A program made the position numbers and the translations under genes. Positions 21,001 through 28,214 of a DNA stretch of 61,380 nucleotides are shown here, one piece after another (position 1 is the first letter of the stretch; the number at the start of each line of letters is the position of its first letter). The stretch lies in NCBI GenBank assembly GCA_002841945.1, contig PHBI01000043.1, positions 1 to 61,380 on the forward strand. Reading direction: 5' to 3'. The notes under the pieces were generated by a model. That model had not been told where the DNA came from. It saw only the letters and a program-made list of their open reading frames with translations, and searched no databases. This DNA comes from Deltaproteobacteria bacterium HGW-Deltaproteobacteria-14. GTDB taxonomy: Bacteria > Myxococcota_A > UBA9042 > PHBI01.

Positions 21001-23434
21001 CGCGAGCTGGGCGGCGAGCCAGACGCCGTCGATCGTGCCGCTCGGGTTCGGCCGCTACGCGACCCAGTGGTGGCGGGCCGACGCGCCGCAGGTGGCGCTG
21101 CGCCTGAGCGACGCGCGCGGGAGCCGTGAGAACGAGGAGATGGTGCTGGCCAGCAGCGGGCGGCCGACCGAGTGGCACACGCGCATGGCGGTGCGCCCCG
21201 GCGGTGACTTCGGGGTGCCGTACTGGAACAACTCGCCGACGGCGGGGTGCAGCTACGGCAGCTGCTGCGGCTGCGGCAGCGCCGGGCAGTGCTACTCGAC
21301 CTACAACGGCTGGGTCGACGGCGACGCGTTCGACTTCGCGGGGACGCGCAAGGTGTCGAACCACATGATCGACGCGAACCTGCAGATCACCGCGTGCAGC
21401 GGCTCCGCCTACGTCACCATCAACCCGACCCGGATGATCACGCTGGCCCTCGGCGGCGACTTCGGCTTCGTCGTGTCCGAGGACCTGACCCGGACCGGGA
21501 CCATCACCGCGCGGAGCAACTGGCTCATCCCGTTCGTTGACGACCCGGCCAGCGCGGCCTCGCAGGCGACCTCGAAGAAGATCCGCTTCTTCCCGGCGAC
21601 CGGCCTGATGAGCGTGGGGACCCCGGTGACGCTGGTGGACCACACCGAGATCAACGGCGTGATGTGGGACGCGCGGGTGACGACCGACGGCAGCGGGACC
21701 TTCCTGGTCGCGTGGGTCGCCACGGGCCAGACGGCGATCCAGGTGCGCCGCTACCAGGCGACCGGGGCGCCGGCGGCGGGCAGCTCGAACCCGTGGACCG
21801 TGTATACGGCGGGCGCGGGCGAGACCATCCAGGCGGTGCGGATCGTCGGCATGAGCGACTCGAAGTTCGTGGTCGCGTGGGACTCCGCGGGCCCCGACGG
21901 GAGCGGGCGCGGGGTGTACTTCCGGCGCTACGACGGGGCGGGCAACGCGCTCGACGCGGCGCCGATCCGCGTGAACTCGGCGACCAACGGGGATCAGCGG
22001 CTCGGCGACGTCGACCGCTTCTCGGACAACGGCGTCGTCATCGCCTTCGACGACCAGCACGGCGACAGCGACGGCTGGAGCGTGAAGGCGCGCCTCTACG
22101 CGGCCAACGGGTCGCCTCGGGGCGGCGTGATGGACGTCAACACGAACACCGCCGGGAGCCAGTACTACCCGACGGTGGCGGTGCTCGAGACCGACGAGTT
22201 CGTGGTGGCCTTCATCGACAACCTCGGGCGGGTGTGGACCCGGCGCTACCTGTCGGACGGGACGTCGTCGGTCGGGCGCATCGAGTGGCAGCTCAACGCG
22301 ACGACCGAGGGCGGGCAGAAGGCGGTTCAGGGGGCGCGCGGGGGCAACGGGATGGTGCTCGCGGTCTACGAGTCGCCGGTGTACGGCAAGCCCGAGGGGG
22401 AGATCCTCGCGCGGCTCGTGAACCCGACCGGGCCGAGCGTCGGCCCCGAGCTCCAGGTGAACGAGACCGAGGCCGGGGCGCAGCTGCTGCCGGCGGTGTC
22501 GGCGGGGGGCGGGCACTTCGCGGTGGCGTGGCAGTCCGCCGAGCAGGACGGGAGCTCCGAGGGGATCTACCTGCGCTTCTTCGACGGCGCGGCGAGCCCG
22601 GCGAGCGACGAGGTGGCGGTCAACGTCACGACGGCGGGCTTTCAGCGCAACCCGGCGGTGGCGTCGGCGGCGTCCGACGGGACCACGGTGGTCGCGTGGG
22701 GCGGCCAGAACGCCGCAGGGGGCTCGATCGGCGACGTCTACGTGCGCGCCTTCGACGTCGACGGGACGCCCCTCGGCGGCGAGCTCCTGGCGAACGTCGA
22801 GACGAGCGGCCTGCAGGACTTCCCGGCGGTGGCGTTCGGGCCTGACGGCGCGGCGGTGGTCGCGTGGCAGTCGGCGGAGCAGGACGGCTCGGGGTACGGG
22901 ATCTACCTGCGCAAGCTCGACGCGAACGGGGTGCCGAGCGGCGACGAGGTGCGGGTCAACACCCAGGTCGACCTCGACCAGACCGGGCCGAGCGTGGCCG
23001 TCGCGGGCGGCGGCGACCGGATGACGGTGTGCTGGAGTTCGTTTGGGCAGGACGCGCAGGGATCGCTCGGCGTGTACTGCCAGGTGATGGTCTACACGAG
23101 CCTCGCGAAGCTCGGCGCCGAGGTGCTGGTGAACGCGGTCAAGGCCGGCGAGCAGCGCAACCCGGCCGTGGCGTACCTGGCGACCGGGGACATCGCGGTG
23201 GCCTGGGACTCCGAGGGGGTCGACTCCGACCGCTTCGCGGTGCAGGTGCGCAAGCTGACGAGCCTCGGGCTGTCGAACGGGCCGCGGGTGGTCGCCAACC
23301 GCAGCTGGTCGGGGACCCAGGAGAGCCCCGCGCTGGTGCCCCTGAGCAGCACCAACGTGATGGCCCTGTGGGAGGGCTCGGACCACGACGGCAGCGGCAA
23401 GGGCGTGTACTTCCGCATCATCTCGGGGCTGTAG
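18083..23434 (+). CDS. Giant surface lipoprotein: Ig-like repeats, Cys-rich repeats and propeller-type repeats
   Basis: A 1783-residue exported protein. AGGAG (18071-18075) precedes the ATG. The signal peptide ends in a lipobox (LAVAAC, C22), followed by a Ser/Thr/Asp/Asn linker. Residues ~35-680 carry repeated Ig/PKD-like domains with the DPDGD-type loops typical of such folds (for example SDPDGDALEVAYAWFEVDG). Residues ~700-970 are Cys-rich repeats (CDDGNACTTGDRC type). Residues ~990-1783 hold beta-rich repeats of the form RVNT..G.Q..P.VA...D...VAW.S..QDG.G.GIY.R. Such repeats occur in large extracellular proteins of many bacteria. Surface adhesion, matrix or carbohydrate binding is likely, but no catalytic residues are visible. 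Monocistronic, with its own promoter. Confidence 0.85.
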   Translation: MRHYRATSSFVAVLLSLAVAACSGGDTGSNGTNDSDTSVNATNAAPVVSIELPADGAVVAAGEALTLTGSVSDDSDAPDALQVVWTSSQRAAPIFEGRANSLGGTTVDAAGLAAGTHVITLGATDSGGKVGTARVTITVNQAPGAAEVTISPASPVTSDDLVASISRDAVDPNRASTALTYSYRWFKDGAFANVTQATVAAAQTKKGEAWEVRVTAHDGFGDGLEATATVTIGNSPPSCQSASIFPTAANTTKDISCLCTGWQDPDGDAADDRCAFLDGASPLPGDGACTLPASATDKGMDIHCVYTPSDGDDDGPAVSSGSVPILNAPPTAPEVALTPAAADALTELTCSLGAPSTDPDGDSLTYEVAWLLDGFENAGVTVSHVTPRDLVNGSGVYGRRGAAVRCRLTARDGQTSSAPATSAEVVLGNAPPAIDNVAVIPVGGAAPNENAVLRCQVSGTSDADGDGVTLSYVWYVGGVEVAGQTGQDLTGASFAKGDSVTCAAVADDGQGATSALEASKTSLTIGNALPTLLGAALDKTEVSAFGELTCIPEGWSDPDGDALEVAYAWFEVDGATLILIPGESGAKLTPDTLDTGDKVACQVTPKNGSELGAPVTSPAATIVPPAPSAPIVQVAAPDGASGAVRCDFVEPAQHFAGAISYTFYWALNGGAETTGSATISGLHDCDLAACRAAASDGTTTLSSNTSGMQLPVGDDCDTGDACKTPTCQAGGGCDFVLASDIACDDGNACTTGDRCELGFCVAGGFAGETAACEDGSFCTGGDRCNGAGGCVGGADPCTTGANSCLIGSCDELEDRCLAAPKTPGSACSDGNGCTVGDGCSANGVCLPGSAVDCSGEGDACNAGVCVSLGANDHTCDSEPRPSGAPCDSGDFCVVEASCDGAGSCAGGTERDCAAEVGDDCNTAYCDSDLGRCSKSPADPGTPCDDGDSCTLVDTCSNGYCVGSGDACVEEQLNASWAASQTPSIVPLGFGRYATQWWRADAPQVALRLSDARGSRENEEMVLASSGRPTEWHTRMAVRPGGDFGVPYWNNSPTAGCSYGSCCGCGSAGQCYSTYNGWVDGDAFDFAGTRKVSNHMIDANLQITACSGSAYVTINPTRMITLALGGDFGFVVSEDLTRTGTITARSNWLIPFVDDPASAASQATSKKIRFFPATGLMSVGTPVTLVDHTEINGVMWDARVTTDGSGTFLVAWVATGQTAIQVRRYQATGAPAAGSSNPWTVYTAGAGETIQAVRIVGMSDSKFVVAWDSAGPDGSGRGVYFRRYDGAGNALDAAPIRVNSATNGDQRLGDVDRFSDNGVVIAFDDQHGDSDGWSVKARLYAANGSPRGGVMDVNTNTAGSQYYPTVAVLETDEFVVAFIDNLGRVWTRRYLSDGTSSVGRIEWQLNATTEGGQKAVQGARGGNGMVLAVYESPVYGKPEGEILARLVNPTGPSVGPELQVNETEAGAQLLPAVSAGGGHFAVAWQSAEQDGSSEGIYLRFFDGAASPASDEVAVNVTTAGFQRNPAVASAASDGTTVVAWGGQNAAGGSIGDVYVRAFDVDGTPLGGELLANVETSGLQDFPAVAFGPDGAAVVAWQSAEQDGSGYGIYLRKLDANGVPSGDEVRVNTQVDLDQTGPSVAVAGGGDRMTVCWSSFGQDAQGSLGVYCQVMVYTSLAKLGAEVLVNAVKAGEQRNPAVAYLATGDIAVAWDSEGVDSDRFAVQVRKLTSLGLSNGPRVVANRSWSGTQESPALVPLSSTNVMALWEGSDHDGSGKGVYFRIISGL

Positions 23435-23488
23435 CGCAAGGCGCGCGAGCGGGTGCGGGAGGCGGCGCGATCGAGCCTGGACGGCGTG

Positions 23489-23560
23489 ATGCTGCAGCGC
23501 CGCATCTCCAATCATCATTAATGACAACACATTGCCCTTTGTCGGGGTGCGCTGCAGCAT
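23489..23560. promoter_or_regulatory. Perfect 12-base inverted repeat flanking an AT-rich segment
   Basis: ATGCTGCAGCGC (23489-23500) and GCGCTGCAGCAT (23549-23560) are perfect inverse complements 48 bases apart. The spacer is markedly AT-rich for this genome (around ATCATCATTAATGACAACAC). It lies between the giant lipoprotein's stop and the response regulator, so it may be a looping operator pair or control region of the two-component operon. A TAGACT at 23604-23609 could be the -10 for the regulator. Confidence 0.45.
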
Positions 23561-23654
23561 TCTGCTTCGGCCGGAATCGGCGACGGCCCGCCCGCAAACG
23601 CGCTAGACTCCGGCGCGCGCCGGGCACGGTGCCGGCGCTCCGGGGGAGGCAGGG

Positions 23655-24326
23655 ATGCGCATCCTGGTGGTTGAGGACGAACCGAAGATCGCGGGCTTCC
23701 TCCTGCGCGGACTCGACGAGGAGGGGCACCGGGTGGACGTGGTCGCCGACCTCGCCGCCGCGCGGCTCGCGGTGCGGGTCGAGCGCTACGACCTGCTGCT
23801 CGTCGACCGCATGCTGCCCGATGGGGACGGGCTCGCGGTGGTGCGCGAGCTGCGCCGCGCGCGCGACCGCACGCCGGCCATCTGCCTGACCGCGCGCGAC
23901 CGCGTCGAAGAGCGCGTCGAGGGCCTGTACAGCGGGGCCGACGACTACCTCGTGAAGCCCTTCGAGTTCGAGGAGCTGCTCGCGCGCATCGCGGCGGTGA
24001 CGCGGCGCGGGGTGGGCGCGGAGCGGCTCGAGGTCGGCGATCTGGTGGTCGACGTCGAGGCCCACCGCGTGACCCGGGCCGGCGCCGAGCTGACGCTGAC
24101 CGCGCAGGAGTTCGCGCTGCTGCGCTACTTCGCGGAGAACGCCGGGCGCGTGCTGTCGCGCACACGCCTGCTCGACGCGGTCTGGGCGACCACCCACGAC
24201 CCCCGCACCAACGTGGTCGATGTGTACGTGAGCTACCTCCGAGCCAAGATCGACAAGGGCTTCCCGCAGCCGCTGCTCCACACCGTGCGCGGCGCCGGCT
24301 ACGTGCTCGAGGACCGCGCCCGGTGA
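23655..24326 (+). CDS. OmpR/PhoB-family response regulator
   Basis: A 223-residue DNA-binding regulator. The receiver domain has the acidic pair E7-D8, phospho-acceptor D51 (LLLVDRMLPDGDG), a Thr (CLTAR) and the conserved Lys (DDYLVKPFEFEELL). The C-terminal winged helix runs from LTLTAQEFALLRYF to HTVRGAGYVLE. The sequence is closest in style to CusR/CzcR/QseB-type regulators. GGGGGAGG precedes the ATG. Its stop overlaps the kinase GTG by GTGA, so kinase and regulator are coupled. Given the downstream ApbE/ferric-reductase genes, it may control envelope redox or metal homeostasis; this is inferred from context only. Confidence 0.92.
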   Translation: MRILVVEDEPKIAGFLLRGLDEEGHRVDVVADLAAARLAVRVERYDLLLVDRMLPDGDGLAVVRELRRARDRTPAICLTARDRVEERVEGLYSGADDYLVKPFEFEELLARIAAVTRRGVGAERLEVGDLVVDVEAHRVTRAGAELTLTAQEFALLRYFAENAGRVLSRTRLLDAVWATTHDPRTNVVDVYVSYLRAKIDKGFPQPLLHTVRGAGYVLEDRAR

Positions 24327-25663
24327 GCGCCTCGGTCGCCCGGCGGGTCGCGACGAGCGGCGCCACGCTGCTGATCTCGACCCTCGTGCTCGTGGGCGCC
24401 GCGACGGCCATCGTGCTGCACACGCGCCAGGTCGACGGGCTCGATCAGGCGCTGCTCGCCGCCGCCCACGGCCGCGCGCACCCGGACGTGGCCGCCGACG
24501 TAGAGGTCGAGCACAGCCACTCGCCGGTCGAGGCGTGGCTGGTGCGCGCCGGGGACGGCCGCGTCCCCGATGCGGCGATCGCGCGCGCCGTCCGCGCGGA
24601 GCGGCCGCTCTTCGTCGATGTCGGCGAGCGGCGCCTCGTGCTGCTCCCCTTCGAGGTCGAGCACGGCGCTGGCGCCGGCCGCGGGCTCGCCGCCGCCGCC
24701 GCGCCCAGGGTGACCGTCGGCCAGAGCGTCGGCCCCTTCGCCCTCGCCTATGCCCTGCTCGCCGCGCTCGCCGCGCTGATCGCGACCTTCATCCAGGTCC
24801 AGGTCGTGCGCCGCGCCTTCCGCCCGCTCGATCAGGCGCGCGACGAGGTCACCCGCGTCCTGGCGCTCGGCGAGGGCAAGCGCCTCACCGAGGTAGGGCC
24901 CATCGAGGTCCGCGCCCTGCTCGTCGCCACCAACGACCTGCTCGCGCGGCTCGAGGCCGCCCACCGCGCCCAGAGCCGCTTCACGGCCGAGGCCGCCCAT
25001 GAGCTGCGCACGCCCGTCACCACCATGCTCGGCGAGCTCGACGTGGCGCTGCGCGCGCCGCGCACCGCCGACGCGTACCGCGAGACGTTGGTGTCGACCC
25101 GCGAGGAGGTCTCGCGGCTGCGACAGCTCGTCGAGGGGCTGACCGCCCTCGCGCGGATCGACGCCGGCCAGGTCGACCAGGGCCGCGAGCGCCTACGGGC
25201 CGCGGAGCTGGCGACCGCCGCCCTCGATCACGAGGCCAGGAGCCTGCTCGCGGCCGGCGCCAGCGCGCAGCTCGAGGTGACCACCGACCCGGAGCTCGAC
25301 GGCCACCGCGCCCTGCTCGAGGTCGCGCTCGCGAACCTGCTGCGCAACGCCGCCCGGCACGCGCCAGGCAGCACGATCGCCGTGCGCATCGGCGAGGCCG
25401 ACGGGTGCGCCTTCTTCACCGTCGACGACGCCGGCCCCGGAGTGCCCACCGGCGAGCGCGAGGCGTTGTTCGACCGCTTCACGCGCGGCGCGGACGCCCG
25501 CCACCGCGATCGCGGCGGCCTCGGGCTCGGCCTGCCCATCGCCCGCGAGGTCGCCCGGCGCCACGGCGGCGACTGCGTGCTCGACACCGCCCCCGGCGGC
25601 GGCCTGCGCGTCACCCTCAGCGTGCGCGCCCTCGCACCGCCGCGCACGACGCCCGGCGCCTGA
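24323..25663 (+). CDS. Membrane sensor histidine kinase
   Basis: A 446-residue kinase starting at GTG 24323 inside the regulator's stop region. The topology is TM1 at ~13-32, a periplasmic loop ~36-137 with a His-containing stretch (EVEHSHSPVEAW), TM2 at ~139-160, and a HAMP-like linker (RRAFRPLDQARDEV). Then come HisKA with H226 (AAHELRTPVTTMLGE) and HATPase with the N-box (NLLRNAARHAPG), G1 (VDDAGPGVP) and G2 (GGLGLGLPIAREVARRHGG). It autophosphorylates and signals to the coupled regulator. The His-rich periplasmic region could sense metal, which is an inference. The 138 bases to the next gene contain a possible controlled promoter (TAGCTT at 25765-25770). Confidence 0.92.
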   Translation: MSASVARRVATSGATLLISTLVLVGAATAIVLHTRQVDGLDQALLAAAHGRAHPDVAADVEVEHSHSPVEAWLVRAGDGRVPDAAIARAVRAERPLFVDVGERRLVLLPFEVEHGAGAGRGLAAAAAPRVTVGQSVGPFALAYALLAALAALIATFIQVQVVRRAFRPLDQARDEVTRVLALGEGKRLTEVGPIEVRALLVATNDLLARLEAAHRAQSRFTAEAAHELRTPVTTMLGELDVALRAPRTADAYRETLVSTREEVSRLRQLVEGLTALARIDAGQVDQGRERLRAAELATAALDHEARSLLAAGASAQLEVTTDPELDGHRALLEVALANLLRNAARHAPGSTIAVRIGEADGCAFFTVDDAGPGVPTGEREALFDRFTRGADARHRDRGGLGLGLPIAREVARRHGGDCVLDTAPGGGLRVTLSVRALAPPRTTPGA

Positions 25664-25801
25664 CCGGGGCCGTCGGCAGAGACGCGCCGCCCGGGCGAGA
25701 TCGCGGCGCCGCCTCTCTTCGAGACTCCTAAGGCGGCTCTCATCATCCTCCCATGTTCGGGGCGTAGCTTCCGTCTGACTTCAACGCGGAGGACACGCAC
25801 C

Positions 25802-26134
25802 ATGAATCGTCAGATCGCCCTCGCCTACGCGATCGCCGGCCTCGCCGTCGCGGTCGCCCTGATCGTCATCGTCGGCACCACCGGCGGCCTGTTCGGCGGC
25901 TCCGACCCGGCCCCCGAGGTCATCGCCGAGGCCGCCCCCGGCGCCCTCACCGCGCCGCTCGCCCCGAGCCAGCCCCTGCCTCTGCCGGCCTCCCCCGACG
26001 GGGCCGCCCCCGAGATCGTCTATGTCGACGCGCCCGCTGCGGGTGGCCGACGCGGTGACGACGACGACGACCACGAGCGGCGCGAGCACGGGGGCCGGGG
26101 CCGCAAGCACCACGATGATGACGACGATGACTGA
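25802..26134 (+). CDS. Small membrane-anchored protein with Asp/His-rich tail
   Basis: A 110-residue protein with GGAGG (25788-25792) before the ATG. An N-terminal TM helix (IALAYAIAGLAVAVALIVIV) is followed by a Pro/Ala-rich linker. The tail is extremely charged (RGDDDDDHERREHGG, then RKHHDDDDDD). Clustered Asp/His is well suited to binding divalent or trivalent metal outside the membrane. There is no flavin-attachment motif of the D-x-T/S-G-A-T/S type. It heads an overlapping four-gene operon with a second TM protein, ApbE and a ferric-reductase-like protein, which suggests a role in membrane redox or metal handling. The family is not recognised. Confidence 0.65.
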   Translation: MNRQIALAYAIAGLAVAVALIVIVGTTGGLFGGSDPAPEVIAEAAPGALTAPLAPSQPLPLPASPDGAAPEIVYVDAPAAGGRRGDDDDDHERREHGGRGRKHHDDDDDD

Positions 26135-26426
26135 GCCACGCCCGCCTCGCGCCGGCCGCGCAGCCAATGGCGGCGCGCCCTCCCCCCGCAAGCCGGGCGC
26201 GACCCGTCGCCTGCTCGTGGACCTGTGGGTCCTCGCGCTCTCGGCGCTGACCCTCGGCGGGGCCTTCCTGGTGGTCGCCGAGGTCGACGGCGCGCCCAAG
26301 GCCGTCTCGCTCGCCGCCCCTGCAGCCGCCGCCGCCGCCGCCAACGCCGCGCCGGTCCCCGGCCTCGTCGCCGCGCCCCGCCCCCAGCGCCGCGTCGTCG
26401 TCGTGCGGCGCTCGAGGGCGTCGTGA
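26127..26426 (+). CDS. Small single-TM protein in the ApbE operon
   Basis: A 99-residue protein from the ATG at 26127, overlapping the previous gene by 8 bases. A basic N-terminus (RPPRAGRAANGG, PRKPGATRR) precedes one TM helix (LLVDLWVLALSALTLGGAFL). An Ala-rich linker then leads to a basic end (RPQRRVVVVRRSRAS). It has no Cys, no haem motif and no flavinylation motif. Both ends overlap neighbours, which supports a real, coupled gene. It may be a small subunit or anchor of the complex formed with the reductase-like protein downstream. Function unknown. Confidence 0.6.
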   Translation: MTEPRPPRAGRAANGGAPSPRKPGATRRLLVDLWVLALSALTLGGAFLVVAEVDGAPKAVSLAAPAAAAAAANAAPVPGLVAAPRPQRRVVVVRRSRAS

Positions 26427-27325
26427 GCCCCCGCGCCTTCAAGGCCATGGGCACCGACTGGTGGCTCGACGCCGATCGACCCGACCTCCTCGCGGGCGCC
26501 GAGGACCTCGTCCGCGCCCACGAGGCCCGCCTCTCGCGCTTTGTCCCGACCTCCTCGCTCAGCGCCCTCAACCGCCACCGCGTCGCGACCTGCCCCACCC
26601 TCGCCGCCGTCGCGCGCCTCGGCCTGCGCATGCGCGAGGCCACCGGTGGCGCCTTCGACCCGACCCTCGGCGCGCGCCTCGTCGCGCTGGGCTACGATCG
26701 CACCTTCGCCGCCATCGCCACCCCCGCCCCCGCCCCCGACGGTCCCACCGCGAGCGCCCTGACCGTCACGGTCGTCGGCGACGAGGTGCGCCTCGACGGC
26801 CCCGGCGCGCTCGACCTCGGCGGCATCGCCAAGGGCTACACGGTCGACCGCACGCTCGCCTGGCTCCTCTCCGGCGGGGCGCAGGCCGCCTTCGTCGACG
26901 GCGGCGGCGACCTGCGTGGCGCCGGGGCCGACTGCGCCTACGGCGTCGGGGACGGCCTCGCCGTCGAGGCCCGGCACGGCGCCGTCGCGACCTCCTCGAC
27001 CAGCGCCCGCCGCTGGCGTGACGCCGTCGGCCGGCCGCTGCACCACCTCCTCGATCCACGCACCGGCCATCCGACCGTCGGCCCCCTCGAGACCGCCACG
27101 GTCATCGCGCCCGACGCCGCCACGGCCGACGCCCTCGCCACCGCGGTGCTAGCCGCGCCTACCACAGCCCTGCGCACCCTCACCGCGTTCGGCGCCCACG
27201 CCCTCGTCCGCGACCAGGGCGGCGCCTGGTGGATCACCCCCGGCGCGCCGCTCGACGCGGCCAGCGACTCCCCCCGCCACATCCACAGCCACAGCCACAG
27301 CCACCTCGCGGAGGCGCGATCATGA
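26423..27325 (+). CDS. apbE: FAD:protein FMN transferase (ApbE family)
   Basis: A 300-residue protein starting at GTG 26423 (GTGA overlap with the previous stop). ApbE enzymes cleave FAD and attach FMN to a Thr or Ser in target proteins, using Mg2+. Motifs present are the N-terminal AMGTDWW, GGAFDPTLGARL, LDLGGIAKGYTVDRTLAW, FVDGGGDLRG and the metal-binding HLLDPRTGHPT. No signal peptide is evident, so it may act in the cytosol or on membrane-bound targets from inside. It ends in a His-Ser repeat (HIHSHSHSH), which could bind metal. No obvious FMN acceptor is encoded in this operon, so the acceptor is either encoded elsewhere or atypical. Confidence 0.85.
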   Translation: MSPRAFKAMGTDWWLDADRPDLLAGAEDLVRAHEARLSRFVPTSSLSALNRHRVATCPTLAAVARLGLRMREATGGAFDPTLGARLVALGYDRTFAAIATPAPAPDGPTASALTVTVVGDEVRLDGPGALDLGGIAKGYTVDRTLAWLLSGGAQAAFVDGGGDLRGAGADCAYGVGDGLAVEARHGAVATSSTSARRWRDAVGRPLHHLLDPRTGHPTVGPLETATVIAPDAATADALATAVLAAPTTALRTLTAFGAHALVRDQGGAWWITPGAPLDAASDSPRHIHSHSHSHLAEARS

Positions 27326-27993
27326 GCGGAGCCTTCCCGCGCGCGCTGCGCGTCTTCCTGCTGCTCGCCGCCGGCGCGCTCGCGATGCGCGCCGCCGTCC
27401 CCGTGGCCGAGGCCCTCGCCGGCCCCGGCGTGCCCCTGGTGTGGTGGACCGCCCGCGCCTTCGGCCTCCTCGCCTGGGTCGCCCTGTGGCTCTCGGCCCT
27501 CTTCGGTATCTTCATGGCCGGCAAGGGCGCCGGCGGCCTGCTCGACAAGGCCTGGATCGCCGAGCTGCACGGCCGCTGGTCGGTCGCCGCGCTGGTCGCC
27601 ACGGTCGTCCACGTCCTGGCGATCGTGGCCGATCCGGTCTCGGGCGTCACCCCGATCGCCGCGATCGCCCCGTTCACCTCGGCGACCCTGACGGGCCCGG
27701 TGGCGCTCGGGACCTTGGCGCTGTGGGGCCTCGCGCTCGTGGCGGTGAGCACCGCGCTGTCTCGACGGCTGTCGCGCGTCGCCTGGCGCGCCATCCACGC
27801 CGGCGCCTTTGGCACGCTGCTGCTCGGCCTGGTCCACGGCATCAGCGCCGGCACCGACACCTCCGCCACGCCGGTGCGGCTGCTCTACCTCATCACCACG
27901 GGGCTGCTCGTCGCCGCCGCCACCCAGCGGCTGTTGCTCGCCACGCGAGGCGCGGGCCGCCCGGCTCGCGAAGCGCCGCGACGGTCACCGTGA
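27322..27993 (+). CDS. Ferric-reductase-like / MsrQ-like transmembrane haem protein
   Basis: A 223-residue membrane protein from the ATG at 27322 (ATGA overlap with apbE). About six hydrophobic helices are visible. Four histidines on helices (ELHGRWS, VVHVLAI, AIHAGAF, GLVHGIS) are placed as in b-haem ferric reductase transmembrane domains and MsrQ (YedZ), which pass electrons across the inner membrane. It lacks a soluble FAD/NAD(P)H domain, so electrons must come from a partner. Linkage with ApbE fits a membrane electron-transfer chain to a flavinylated or metal target. A GC hairpin at 28048-28071 follows and may end the transcript. Confidence 0.8.
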   Translation: MSGAFPRALRVFLLLAAGALAMRAAVPVAEALAGPGVPLVWWTARAFGLLAWVALWLSALFGIFMAGKGAGGLLDKAWIAELHGRWSVAALVATVVHVLAIVADPVSGVTPIAAIAPFTSATLTGPVALGTLALWGLALVAVSTALSRRLSRVAWRAIHAGAFGTLLLGLVHGISAGTDTSATPVRLLYLITTGLLVAAATQRLLLATRGAGRPAREAPRRSP

Positions 27994-28047
27994 TCGCGGC
28001 CCGGTGCGAGAGGGTGTTTCGATGGTCGTCGCGGCCCGCTGACCGCC

Positions 28048-28071
28048 GACGCCGCCGCGGCGGCCGGCGTC
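28048..28071 (+). terminator. Possible hairpin terminator after the ApbE operon
   Basis: GACGCCG (28048-28054) and CGGCGTC (28065-28071) pair perfectly around a GC-rich centre, 55 bases after the stop and between convergent genes. There is no T-run, so the assignment is weak. Confidence 0.3.
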
Positions 28072-28135
28072 AGGGACGGATCCTGGACCTCGACGAGCCC
28101 GCTACGCCTTCGGCCCAGAACCCGCCCCGGCCCGA

Positions 28136-28161
28136 GACATCTCAATCAAAGCTCGCTTCGC
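28136..28161. repeat. 26-base dispersed repeat (copy 1)
   Basis: This 26-base block matches 58611-58636 at 23 of 26 positions in the same orientation; the core is ATCAAAGC, one variable base, then CGCTTCGC. Both copies are in non-coding DNA. The element is too short to classify. Confidence 0.4.
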
Positions 28162-28214
28162 GCCGCCCGGCGCGTGAGGGGCGTCGGCGAGCAGCTCGCG
28201 AGGCTCGCGGGCTG

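Noticed and set aside
18608..23560. 1650-codon open frame antisense to the giant lipoprotein
   Set aside because: Composition is dominated by Arg, Val, Ala and His with no domain signal; the sense frame has a lipobox and recognisable repeats.
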